A DNA stretch of 6,572 nt. It comes from Acidobacteriota bacterium (GTDB taxonomy: Bacteria > Acidobacteriota > UBA4820 > DSQY01). The notes under the pieces were generated by a model. The model had not been told where the DNA came from, did not search any database, and worked only from the letters and a program-made list of their open reading frames with translations. The stretch lies in the NCBI GenBank assembly GCA_022759065.1, contig JAEMPZ010000127.1:1-6572 (forward strand). Direction: 5' to 3'. Position 1 is the stretch's first letter. Each line of letters starts with the position of its first letter. Shown in pieces: positions 1-6,396 of the stretch. Position numbers and translations under genes: made by a program.

Positions 1-71
1 CTTCGGCCAGACAAGTATATCGGAAAGTGGTCCTCTTCGGAAGACAAGCCCCCTGTGGTATGCTATAAGGC

Positions 72-77
72 GGAGGG
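72..77 (+). promoter_or_regulatory. Shine-Dalgarno site that fixes a TTG start
   Basis: GGAGGG lies 5 nt before the TTG at 83. The frame stays open to the left edge of the window, but it has no ATG, GTG or TTG between base 2 and base 82. This site is therefore the main evidence that translation begins at 83 and not outside the window. Confidence 0.75.
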
Positions 78-82
78 TACCT

Positions 83-787
83 TTGCGTCTCATACGCTGG
101 GCGGCATATTTGGCAAGCCTTGGAGCTGGAACGGCGCTGGGCGTCTGGCTGGTGCTGAGCTTTGCTTCGCACAGCAGCGGGGTGACCGTGCCGCAAGTGG
201 TGGGGTTGAGCGATGACCAGGCGCGCTTTCAGGCGGAGAGGCAGGGGCTTATTTTTCAAGTCGAAACGGAGCGATATGACCTGGCCATTCCTCGCGGCCG
301 GGTGGCAAGCCAAAATCCGGACGCGGGAATGGCGGTGAAAAGGGGCCAGACCCTGAGGGTCGTCATCAGCAAGGGGCTAGACAGCGTCACGGTTCCAGAA
401 TGGAGAGGCGTCGGCCTGAGCCAGGCGCAGGTGCACGCGCAGCAGGCCGGGCTTAAGATAACGAACATAACATACATGCGATCCGCGCTTCCTCCCCAGG
501 TTGTCATCGCTCAGGCCCCAGCTCCAGGCTCCGTCGTCGCCAGGGATTCAGAAACGTGCCTGCTGGTCAGCGCCGGGGCGCCGACCTACGTCTTCGTGAC
601 GCCGGACTTTTCGGGCGTCCGGCTGGAGACGGCGCAGCGCTTGTTGGGATCGTACGGCATACAGACCGGCCCGACCAGGACGCGGACCGTCCGCGGCGCG
701 GAAGGAACAGTACTGGCCCAATCCCCGCAGCCGGGATATCCGCTTGACCGAAACCAGATCGTCCAGCTTGTGGTGAGTTCCCAATGA
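83..787 (+). CDS. Membrane-anchored protein with three PASTA domains
   Basis: The protein has 234 residues and starts at TTG behind a strong GGAGGG site. Residues 7-28 form one hydrophobic segment (AYLASLGAGTALGVWLVLSF), preceded by R2 and R5, so the expected topology is a short cytoplasmic N-terminus with the rest in the periplasm. Three PASTA repeats follow, at about 34-98, 102-165 and 171-232. Each opens with a V-x-V/T-P-x-[FWV]-x-G-[VL] strand and closes with a Q-x-P-x-P/A-G turn and a V-V/L-V-S strand (SQNPDAG 76-82, AQAPAPG 143-149, AQSPQPG about 213-219). PASTA domains are known as peptidoglycan or muropeptide binders on Ser/Thr kinases and penicillin-binding proteins. No kinase or transpeptidase domain is present here, so cell-wall binding or scaffolding is an inference. 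Its stop overlaps the rpe start by 4 nt (ATGA), which implies translational coupling. I am confident of the domains and have no firm function. Confidence 0.9.
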   Translation: MRLIRWAAYLASLGAGTALGVWLVLSFASHSSGVTVPQVVGLSDDQARFQAERQGLIFQVETERYDLAIPRGRVASQNPDAGMAVKRGQTLRVVISKGLDSVTVPEWRGVGLSQAQVHAQQAGLKITNITYMRSALPPQVVIAQAPAPGSVVARDSETCLLVSAGAPTYVFVTPDFSGVRLETAQRLLGSYGIQTGPTRTRTVRGAEGTVLAQSPQPGYPLDRNQIVQLVVSSQ

Positions 788-1455
788 AAACGAGCGTCCG
801 CGAACGCCTTCTGGCGCCGTCAGTGCTCTCGGCCGATTTCGCCTCCCTGGGAGAGGCCGTTGCCCGAGTCGCCCCATACAGCGGCCTTTTGCACGTTGAC
901 GTGATGGACGGCCACTTCGTGCCGAACATTACCCTGGGCCCAGTCGTGGTTGCCGGCCTGAAGCGCGCGACCAAGCTGCCTCTGGACTGCCATCTTATGA
1001 TAGAGGCGCCGGACCGGTACCTGGCCGATTTTGCCAAGGCCGGCGCCACTTGCCTTTCGGTTCACCAGGAGGCGTGTCCCCATTTGCACAGGACAATCCA
1101 GCGCATCCGTGAAGAAGGAATGCGTCCGGGGGTGGCGCTCAACCCGGCCACGCCCATCGAAACGCTGGAAGAGATACTTGAATGCCTCGATTTCGTTTTG
1201 ATAATGAGCGTCAATCCCGGCTTCGGAGGGCAGAAATTCATTCCCTCCTCGCTGGACAAGGTGAAGCGGCTTAGGGCCATGATCGAAGCCGGTGGATGGA
1301 ACGCCTCTATTGAGGTGGACGGCGGCGTCAACGAAAAGACCATCCCTTCGTTGCTCAAGGCCGGCGCGGACTGGTTTGTCGCCGGTTCCGCCATTTTTGG
1401 AGCGCCCGACCCTGCCGCTGAAGCAAGGCGCTTTGAAGAGATGCTGCATGGCTGA
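784..1455 (+). CDS. rpe: Ribulose-phosphate 3-epimerase
   Basis: This cytoplasmic enzyme interconverts D-ribulose 5-phosphate and D-xylulose 5-phosphate in the pentose phosphate or Calvin pathway. Its 223 residues match the usual family length of about 220-230. The TIM-barrel signatures are all present: APSVLSADF at 11-19, HVDVMDGHFVPN at 37-48, DCHLMI at 68-73, NPATP at 120-124, MSVNPGFGGQKF at 141-152, IEVDGGV at 176-182 and GADWFVAGSAIF near the end. The expected metal-binding and catalytic residues are intact: H37, D39, H70 and D179, numbered almost as in characterised homologues. The phosphate-binding glycines (GFGGQ, VDGG, AGSA) are also there. The ATG overlaps the PASTA gene stop by 4 nt and the gene's 3' end overlaps the thioesterase by 8 nt, so it is translated as part of the operon. 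Nothing suggests degeneration. The role is near certain. Confidence 0.98.
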   Translation: MKTSVRERLLAPSVLSADFASLGEAVARVAPYSGLLHVDVMDGHFVPNITLGPVVVAGLKRATKLPLDCHLMIEAPDRYLADFAKAGATCLSVHQEACPHLHRTIQRIREEGMRPGVALNPATPIETLEEILECLDFVLIMSVNPGFGGQKFIPSSLDKVKRLRAMIEAGGWNASIEVDGGVNEKTIPSLLKAGADWFVAGSAIFGAPDPAAEARRFEEMLHG

Positions 1456-1861
1456 AACAACCGTTTCAATTCGCGTCCGCTACGCGGAGACGGACCAGAT
1501 GGGGGTCGTGCACCACGCCGCGTACCTGCCGTGGCTGGAGGTCGCGAGAACGGAGTACCTCCGCCAGAGGGGGCTCCCCTATAAAACTCTTGAAGAGCAG
1601 GGCATAAGCATGCCGGTGCTCAAGGTCGAAGTGGAGTATCTAAAGCCAGCCCTGTACGACGACCTTCTCTCAATTACCGCGAAGCTGGAGGCCGCGTCGG
1701 CCGTCAGGTTCCAGTTTGCTTACGAAGTCCGCCGTGATGGGGGCAAAACGCTGCTTTGCCGCGGCAGGACTTTTCACGCGGCGACCGGGCGCGACGGGCG
1801 GCCCAAGCGCGTGCCGGAAGAAATCATGCATATTTTAGGAGGCGATCTTGCGAAGAGTTAG
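1448..1861 (+). CDS. YbgC/FadM-family acyl-CoA thioesterase (hotdog fold)
   Basis: The product has 137 residues, the usual size of a single hotdog-fold 4-hydroxybenzoyl-CoA-thioesterase-type enzyme, and should hydrolyse acyl-CoA or acyl-ACP thioesters in the cytoplasm. The family motif lies at residues 12-39, YAETDQMGVVHHAAYLPWLE followed by a VARTEYLR stretch. D16 corresponds to the catalytic aspartate of YbgC-type enzymes. The frame stays open upstream to 1292, inside rpe, but the ATG at 1448 puts the start exactly where the family begins (V-x-x-R-V-R-Y), behind a modest GAAGAG site at 1435-1440. It overlaps rpe by 8 nt and bamD by 14 nt. In many Gram-negatives ybgC heads the tol-pal operon; no tol or pal gene is present here, so I do not assign the symbol. 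Substrate chain length cannot be read from the sequence. Confidence 0.9.
   Translation: MAETTVSIRVRYAETDQMGVVHHAAYLPWLEVARTEYLRQRGLPYKTLEEQGISMPVLKVEVEYLKPALYDDLLSITAKLEAASAVRFQFAYEVRRDGGKTLLCRGRTFHAATGRDGRPKRVPEEIMHILGGDLAKS
1837..1842 (+). promoter_or_regulatory. Consensus Shine-Dalgarno for the bamD TTG start
   Basis: A perfect AGGAGG sits 5 nt before the TTG at 1848, inside the 3' end of the thioesterase gene. It favours the TTG over the in-frame ATG at 1869. Starting at 1869 would remove the positively charged R2-R3 of the lipoprotein signal peptide. Confidence 0.8.
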
Positions 1862-2738
1862 CTATGCCATGACACTTGCAATTCTGCTTTTGTTGTCAGC
1901 GGCGGCATGTCACCATAAGCGAAACGCGGCGAAGGCGCCCGCGGAAGTGTTGCCGGTGGAGACGCTTTGGGCCAAGGGGCAGGCCGCCATGAAGAAACAC
2001 CACGCCGCGACGGCCAGAAAATATTTCGACCAGATAGCGTTGCGCGAAGACGCTGGAGAATACAAGAACAAGGCGGACATCGCGACCGCCGACAGCTACC
2101 GCATGGAGCACAACGTCAGCTCCTACGCGGAGGCGATCAGCCGATACCAGACATTCCTCGCCTTCCACGCCACGCGCCCGGAAGCGGCCTATTGCCAGTA
2201 CGAGATCGCCGAATGTTACCTGGAGGAAGTGCAGACCCCGGATAGAGACATTACCCCGGCCACTCGCGCGCAGGAGGCCTATCGCAATGTCATAGAGAAT
2301 TACCCCAACTCGCCTTACGTCGCCGATGCGAAGAAGAAGCTTCAGCGGGTGAGCGATATTCTGGCGGCGCACGAGATAAAGGTGGGCGACTTTTACCTGA
2401 AGGACAAGGACTACGGCGGCGCCATTGCCCGCTACCGCACGGTCATTGACAGGTATCCCTCCTACTGGAACATGCCGCTGGTTAAATTCCGCCTGGGAGA
2501 AGCGCTGTACCGGGGCAACCAGCCGGAGGAGGCGATCCTCTATTTCCGGCAGATTGTCCAGGAGCAAGGAACGACTCAGCTAGCCAAGGCGGCGTCAAAA
2601 CGGCTGGCGCAAATCGAGCGCCGCGACGGCAAGCCGCCTTCGGCCACCGAGAAGCCCGACAAGCTGCCAGGCGGCCCGCTCGTGGAGCCGAAGGCCAAGA
2701 ACAAGCACTGGTGGCAGTTCTGGAAAAGAGGGAAATAA
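1848..2738 (+). CDS. bamD: Outer membrane protein assembly factor BamD (TPR lipoprotein)
   Basis: BamD is the essential periplasmic TPR lipoprotein of the BAM complex, which inserts beta-barrel proteins into the outer membrane together with BamA. The 296-residue product begins with a lipoprotein-type signal: R2-R3, a hydrophobic core at about 8-17, then SAAAC with the candidate lipidated cysteine at C21 (alanine at -3 is less usual than leucine). Helical TPR-like repeats fill about 38-255. They include the family's recognisable stretches: aligned AEAISRYQTFLAFHATRPEA, a YRNVIENYPNSPYVADAKKK segment, the HEIKVGDFYLKDKDYGGAIA segment and the final RLGEALYRGNQPEEAI repeat. E. coli BamD has about 245 residues. 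The excess here is mostly a C-terminal tail (about 257-296), rich in Pro and Lys and ending KHWWQFWKRGK. The TTG start overlaps the thioesterase gene by 14 nt. The name follows the TPR pattern and lipobox and is confident at family level. Confidence 0.88.
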   Translation: MRRVSYAMTLAILLLLSAAACHHKRNAAKAPAEVLPVETLWAKGQAAMKKHHAATARKYFDQIALREDAGEYKNKADIATADSYRMEHNVSSYAEAISRYQTFLAFHATRPEAAYCQYEIAECYLEEVQTPDRDITPATRAQEAYRNVIENYPNSPYVADAKKKLQRVSDILAAHEIKVGDFYLKDKDYGGAIARYRTVIDRYPSYWNMPLVKFRLGEALYRGNQPEEAILYFRQIVQEQGTTQLAKAASKRLAQIERRDGKPPSATEKPDKLPGGPLVEPKAKNKHWWQFWKRGK

Positions 2739-2743
2739 AGGAG
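2739..2743 (+). promoter_or_regulatory. Shine-Dalgarno selecting the ATG at 2750
   Basis: AGGAG directly follows the bamD stop codon (2736-2738) and lies 6 nt before the ATG at 2750. The same frame could start at a GTG at 2711 inside bamD, but that would put 13 charged residues ahead of the signal peptide, so the ATG is preferred. Confidence 0.75.
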
Positions 2744-2749
2744 CAACGC

Positions 2750-3196
2750 ATGGCCGCTTCGCGTTTTGCGATTTCGGCCCTAATCGGCCTGATGATGGCG
2801 GCGCTCGCAATAGCGGCGCCATGCCAAGGCTCGCCAGAGCCGCCGGCACAAGGCCAGCCATCCACCGGCGCGCTTGCGTGGGACAAGGACTTTGACCTTC
2901 TCCTCGAAGAGGCCAACGTTCCAACCAGGGGACAGGCCCTTCTGGAAAAACAACTGGCCAGCCTCAACCACGAACGTGAAATGGAGGCGCGCCGCGCCGC
3001 TGACCTGCGCAAGCGGTTGCAGGACATCAGCGGCAATTTCACCCTGGCCGCCTTGGCGCAGGAGCTTGGCCGCCAGGGAGTTGCCGACGAAAAAATCGCG
3101 AGAGACAACCTCCGCCACCAGATTGACGAAGCCCAAAAGATGCTTGCCAAATTGGACGGCCAGATCAAACAGACCAAGGAGCGGCTCAGCAGATGA
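2750..3196 (+). CDS. Exported coiled-coil protein of unknown function
   Basis: I do not recognise this 148-residue protein. It begins with a plausible signal peptide: R5, a hydrophobic core at about 6-22 and an A-I-A cleavage motif at 20-22. C25 follows APC, which is a poor lipobox, so lipidation is unlikely but not excluded. A Pro/Gly/Ser-rich linker covers about 24-43. From W44 to the end it is almost entirely helical and charged. Segments at about 60-92 (LLEKQLASLNHEREMEARRA onward) and 114-147 (dense in K, R, E, D, Q) look like two coiled-coil arms joined by a loop around 93-112 that contains NFTLAALAQELGRQG. It is probably periplasmic. It starts 11 nt after bamD and overlaps the response regulator by 4 nt (ATGA), so it should be co-expressed with both. 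A chaperone-like, adaptor or signal-input role would be conjecture. Confidence 0.82.
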   Translation: MAASRFAISALIGLMMAALAIAAPCQGSPEPPAQGQPSTGALAWDKDFDLLLEEANVPTRGQALLEKQLASLNHEREMEARRAADLRKRLQDISGNFTLAALAQELGRQGVADEKIARDNLRHQIDEAQKMLAKLDGQIKQTKERLSR

Positions 3197-4575
3197 GAAT
3201 TCTGCTTGCGGAGGACCGCGCGAGCCTTCGGGCGGCTCTGGCGGAAAGCCTCGAGCGCGCCGGTTTTGACGTTGCCCAGGCTGGCGAAGGCCTGGAAGCG
3301 ATGGCCCTGGTGGAAGAGGGCAGTTACGATCTCGCGATCTTGGACCTTAAAATGCCGGCGCACTCAGGCCTTGAGCTTCTGGAGGCGTCCAAAGCACGGT
3401 GGCCTTCAAGGCCGGTCATTCTTCTCACCGCCTACGGTTCCGTTGAAACCGCCGTTTCGGCAATGAAGGCCGGGGCCGACGATTTTCTCTCCAAGCCGGT
3501 TGACCCTGACCATCTTCTGCTGGTCGTTAAACGGGCGCTGGAGGCCGACAGGGCTGGCCGCGTCTACGAAGCCATGAGCGACGATCTGGCGCGCCATCCC
3601 GCTTTCATGGGCATCGTCGGCAAGAGCGAGGCTCTCAACCGCGCCCAGGAAGAGGCAATGCGCGTTGCCCAGACAGGGGCGACCGTCCTTCTGCTTGGCG
3701 AAACTGGCGTGGGCAAAGAGCTTTTCGCCCGCGCTATCCATGCCGCGAGCCCGCGCGCGCGCCAGCCTTTTGTGGCGGTCAACTGCGCGGCGCTGCCGCA
3801 GGGCCTTCTGGAGAACGAGCTTTTTGGCCACGAGAAGGGTTCTTACACCGGCGCGCACGAGTCGAGGATGGGGAAATTCGAGCTCGCTCACCGGGGCACC
3901 CTCTTTTTGGACGAGATCGGAGAGATGCATCCGGACCTTCAGGCGAAGCTCCTGCGCGTCTTGGAGGAACGGTCGTTCCTGCGGATCGGCGGACTTCGCC
4001 CGGTGACGGTGGACGTCAGGCTTATTTGCGCGACCAACCGCGACCTGATGGAGCTCGCCGGCAGAAACGAGTTCAGGCGCGACCTCTATTACAGGCTAAA
4101 CGCATTCCCCATAACCATTCCTCCTCTTCGCGAGCGGCGAGAAGACATTCCGCTTCTGGCGGAAGCGGCTCTTGGCAGGCTGAGAAGAGAGCTGGGGAGG
4201 CGCTCGCTCCGCTTCTCGCAGGGGACGCTTGAAGCGATCGCCAGCCAGGATTGGCCCGGAAACGTGAGGGAGCTGATGAACCGCATCGAGCGCGCCGCCA
4301 TCTTGTCCGGCAAGGATGGCTCCATCGGCCCGGAAGCCTTCGGCGGCGGCAGCCTGGGTTCAGTGCCGGCAGATGATCCATCTCCCGCGGCCCAGGGAGA
4401 TCCCGAGGCATTTCTCGAGGCTGAAAGAGCCTGGCGCGTTCGCCAGGTTGTAAGGCTTTGCGGCAACGACCTCAAAAAGGCCTCGCGCTTGCTTGGGATG
4501 CCGCTGCCCGCCTTAAAGGCCATTTCGGGCTTGGACAGGAACGAGGAGCAAACTTTAAGCAGGCGGGGAACGTAA
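3193..4575 (+). CDS. Sigma-54-dependent response regulator, NtrC family
   Basis: This 460-residue cytoplasmic transcription activator has the full three-domain layout. The receiver (1-118) has acidic residues E7-D8, phospho-acceptor D51 (ILDLKMP), T79 and K101. The AAA+ domain (about 140-370) has Walker A GETGVGK at 169-175, the sigma-54-contacting loop at 216-221, Walker B LFLDE ending D240-E241, arginine-finger candidates R295 and R301, and sensor II motif WPGNVREL at 354-361. A Fis-type helix-turn-helix lies at about 409-447. Two points are unusual. The loop reads GSYTGA instead of GAFTGA. The recognition-helix region reads MPLPALKAISGL, lacking the Arg/Lys-rich R-x-TLRRK pattern usual there. 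No histidine kinase is encoded in the window, so its phosphodonor and targets are unknown. It overlaps the upstream gene by 4 nt; the AAGGAG at 3176-3181 is 11 nt from the ATG. Confidence 0.95.
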   Translation: MRILLAEDRASLRAALAESLERAGFDVAQAGEGLEAMALVEEGSYDLAILDLKMPAHSGLELLEASKARWPSRPVILLTAYGSVETAVSAMKAGADDFLSKPVDPDHLLLVVKRALEADRAGRVYEAMSDDLARHPAFMGIVGKSEALNRAQEEAMRVAQTGATVLLLGETGVGKELFARAIHAASPRARQPFVAVNCAALPQGLLENELFGHEKGSYTGAHESRMGKFELAHRGTLFLDEIGEMHPDLQAKLLRVLEERSFLRIGGLRPVTVDVRLICATNRDLMELAGRNEFRRDLYYRLNAFPITIPPLRERREDIPLLAEAALGRLRRELGRRSLRFSQGTLEAIASQDWPGNVRELMNRIERAAILSGKDGSIGPEAFGGGSLGSVPADDPSPAAQGDPEAFLEAERAWRVRQVVRLCGNDLKKASRLLGMPLPALKAISGLDRNEEQTLSRRGT

Positions 4576-4605
4576 CATTACCTTGGCTTTATTGAGGAGA
4601 TCACT

Positions 4606-6396
4606 ATGGCGAATCCATCCGATGTTTTTCAAGCGGCTCCGCAGAAGAGGCGCCGGTGGGGATTGATCATATTTCTCATGCTGATAGGCGTCCTGCTTGT
4701 TGGAGGCGTCCTTGTCATGGCCGGCCTTGCGTCACTGGTTCAGGGAGGCTCCGTGTCGGTCAAGCCGGACTCGACGCTCGTTTTGAAGCTGGACAGGGAG
4801 GTGCAGGAAGCGCCACCCAATCCCATATCCACCCAACTCTTCGGCGCAAAGGTTTACCAACTGCTTGAAGTCCACGCCGCGATCCAGCGAGCCGCCAAGG
4901 ATGACCGCATCAAGAGCCTGCTTTTAGACGTCGGCGATTTTGCCGCGGGATTAGCCAAGCTTCAGCAGATCCGTTCAGACGTCGAAGCCTTCAAGAAGAG
5001 CGGCAAGCCCGTCTATGCCTATTTCGAATCAACTGGCAACGGCGGCTACTACCTTGCCAGCGCGGCCGACAAGGTCTATGCTCCCCCTACCGCCGACCTT
5101 CTAATAACCGGCCTCTACGCGGAGGTGCCCTTTTATCGCGGCGGCCTGGACAAAATCATGGTCGAGCCGCAGTTTTACCACATAGGCGACTACAAGTCCT
5201 ACTCGGACGCGTTTATGCGCAAGGACATGTCCGATGCCCAGAGGGTGGCGATGGATGCCATCCTTGACAGCTTGTACGGCCAGCTCGTGAGCGGCATAGC
5301 TTCCGGCCGCCACCTCACGGAGGAACAGGTCAAGGCCGACATTGACACCGGCATGCTTTTCGGCCCTGAAATCCGTGCTCGAGGCCTCGTGGATGACATT
5401 TGGTATAGAGACCAGCTCGAAGCGGCGCTTGAGAAGGCGAACTCCAACAAAGAGGGGTGGAACAGCGTCGAGCTCAACGACTATCTCAAAGATCACCGGA
5501 TTGACCTGGAATCCGGAGCCTCCAAGTCGGTCGCCGTGGTCATAGCGAGCGGCAACATCATGTCGGGAGAAGGCGACGGCTCAAACGGCAACCTGGGCTC
5601 CGACACGGTCGTTGGCTGGTTGGACAAGGCATCAAGAAACGACAAAATAAAGGCGGTCGTGCTGCGCGTTGACAGCCCTGGCGGCTCGGGCCTGGCCTCC
5701 GACATGATATGGCGCGAAGTGGCGCTCGTTCGCCAAAGGAAGCCGGTAGTAGTCTCCATGTCGAGCACCGCGGCCTCCGGCGGATACTTTATTTCCATGG
5801 GCGCGGACGGCATCGTCGCAGAGCCCGGGACGATAACGGGTTCCATAGGCGTCTTGACGGGAAAGTTCGTCACGAGGAAACTCTGGGATTGGACCGGAAT
5901 CAATTACGTCCCCATGAAGCGCGGCCAGAATGCCGACCTCTTCTCGGCTTACGTGCCATTTTCCCCCGATCAGGAGAAGCTCGTCGTTTCGTTGATGCAG
6001 TCTTTTTACAAGGATTTCGTGACGAAAGCGGCGCAAGGCCGGAACAAGAGCTATGAGGAGATTGACAAGGTCGCGCAGGGCCGAATTTGGAGCGGCGAGG
6101 ACGCCCTGAAGCTGGGCCTTGTGGATCAGTTGGGCGGGTTGGACGAGGCGATCACCATGGCCAAATCCAAGGCGAAGATAGGCAAGGATGAAAAGGTTAG
6201 ACTCCAGGTTTACCCGCGCGCCCTGACTGTTTTCGAAGCGCTGTTCAAAGGGGGACTCAAGGATGCCAAAGAAGATCTGGCCGAACAGGATCTGCCCGAA
6301 GCAGTAAAGTCCCCGCTGCGCCAATTGAAAGCCATGGCGCCGCTGGCCTCCGAGCCGTTTCTGGTTTACATGCCGGAGCGCATTGAGGCGAAGTAG
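4606..6396 (+). CDS. sppA: Signal peptide peptidase SppA, 67K type
   Basis: SppA is an inner-membrane serine protease of family S49 that degrades signal peptides after their release by signal peptidase. The product has 596 residues, close to the 618 of E. coli SppA, and shows the long tandem-domain form. A basic KRRR (14-17) precedes one membrane anchor at about 18-45; the rest faces the periplasm. The first S49 domain carries the general-base lysine K197 in GDYKSYSDAF. The second carries the nucleophile S391 in SSTAASGGYF. The 194-residue spacing is close to the 200 between K209 and S409 in E. coli. The VDSPGGSG motif and the ITGSIGV and GRIWSGEDALKLGLVDQLGG segments agree with the family. 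The ATG sits 6 nt after GAGGAG (4594-4599). The gene starts 30 nt after the regulator with no terminator between, so co-transcription is likely. Confidence 0.96.
   Translation: MANPSDVFQAAPQKRRRWGLIIFLMLIGVLLVGGVLVMAGLASLVQGGSVSVKPDSTLVLKLDREVQEAPPNPISTQLFGAKVYQLLEVHAAIQRAAKDDRIKSLLLDVGDFAAGLAKLQQIRSDVEAFKKSGKPVYAYFESTGNGGYYLASAADKVYAPPTADLLITGLYAEVPFYRGGLDKIMVEPQFYHIGDYKSYSDAFMRKDMSDAQRVAMDAILDSLYGQLVSGIASGRHLTEEQVKADIDTGMLFGPEIRARGLVDDIWYRDQLEAALEKANSNKEGWNSVELNDYLKDHRIDLESGASKSVAVVIASGNIMSGEGDGSNGNLGSDTVVGWLDKASRNDKIKAVVLRVDSPGGSGLASDMIWREVALVRQRKPVVVSMSSTAASGGYFISMGADGIVAEPGTITGSIGVLTGKFVTRKLWDWTGINYVPMKRGQNADLFSAYVPFSPDQEKLVVSLMQSFYKDFVTKAAQGRNKSYEEIDKVAQGRIWSGEDALKLGLVDQLGGLDEAITMAKSKAKIGKDEKVRLQVYPRALTVFEALFKGGLKDAKEDLAEQDLPEAVKSPLRQLKAMAPLASEPFLVYMPERIEAK

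Noticed and set aside
41..69. Sigma-70-like promoter: AAGACA, 17-bp spacer, extended -10 TGCTATAAG
   Set aside because: The match is fair, but transcription would start at about 76, inside the ribosome binding site of the gene at 83, leaving almost no leader. With a likely gene upstream, this looks like chance.
1..216. Frame 1 is open from the left edge to a TGA at 214-216 and could be the tail of an upstream gene
   Set aside because: It would overlap the well-supported PASTA gene by more than 130 nt, and its residues match no family I know. A shorter alternative, the frame ending at TAA 66-68, fits the spacing better, but it is only 21 codons and also unrecognised. The region is left unassigned.
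1292..1447. N-terminal extension of the thioesterase by 52 codons within rpe
   Set aside because: The extension lies wholly inside rpe in another frame and does not resemble hotdog proteins. The family's first strand begins right after the ATG at 1448.
2482..3363. Long minus-strand open frame of 293 codons opposite bamD, the coiled-coil gene and the regulator
   Set aside because: It covers parts of three well-supported + strand genes and has no recognisable motif. Long antisense frames are expected in GC-rich coding DNA.
4576..4605. Sigma-54 promoter for sppA in the gap after the regulator
   Set aside because: TTGGC at 4583-4587 has no GC at the required -12 spacing, and the gap is only 30 nt and holds the sppA ribosome binding site.
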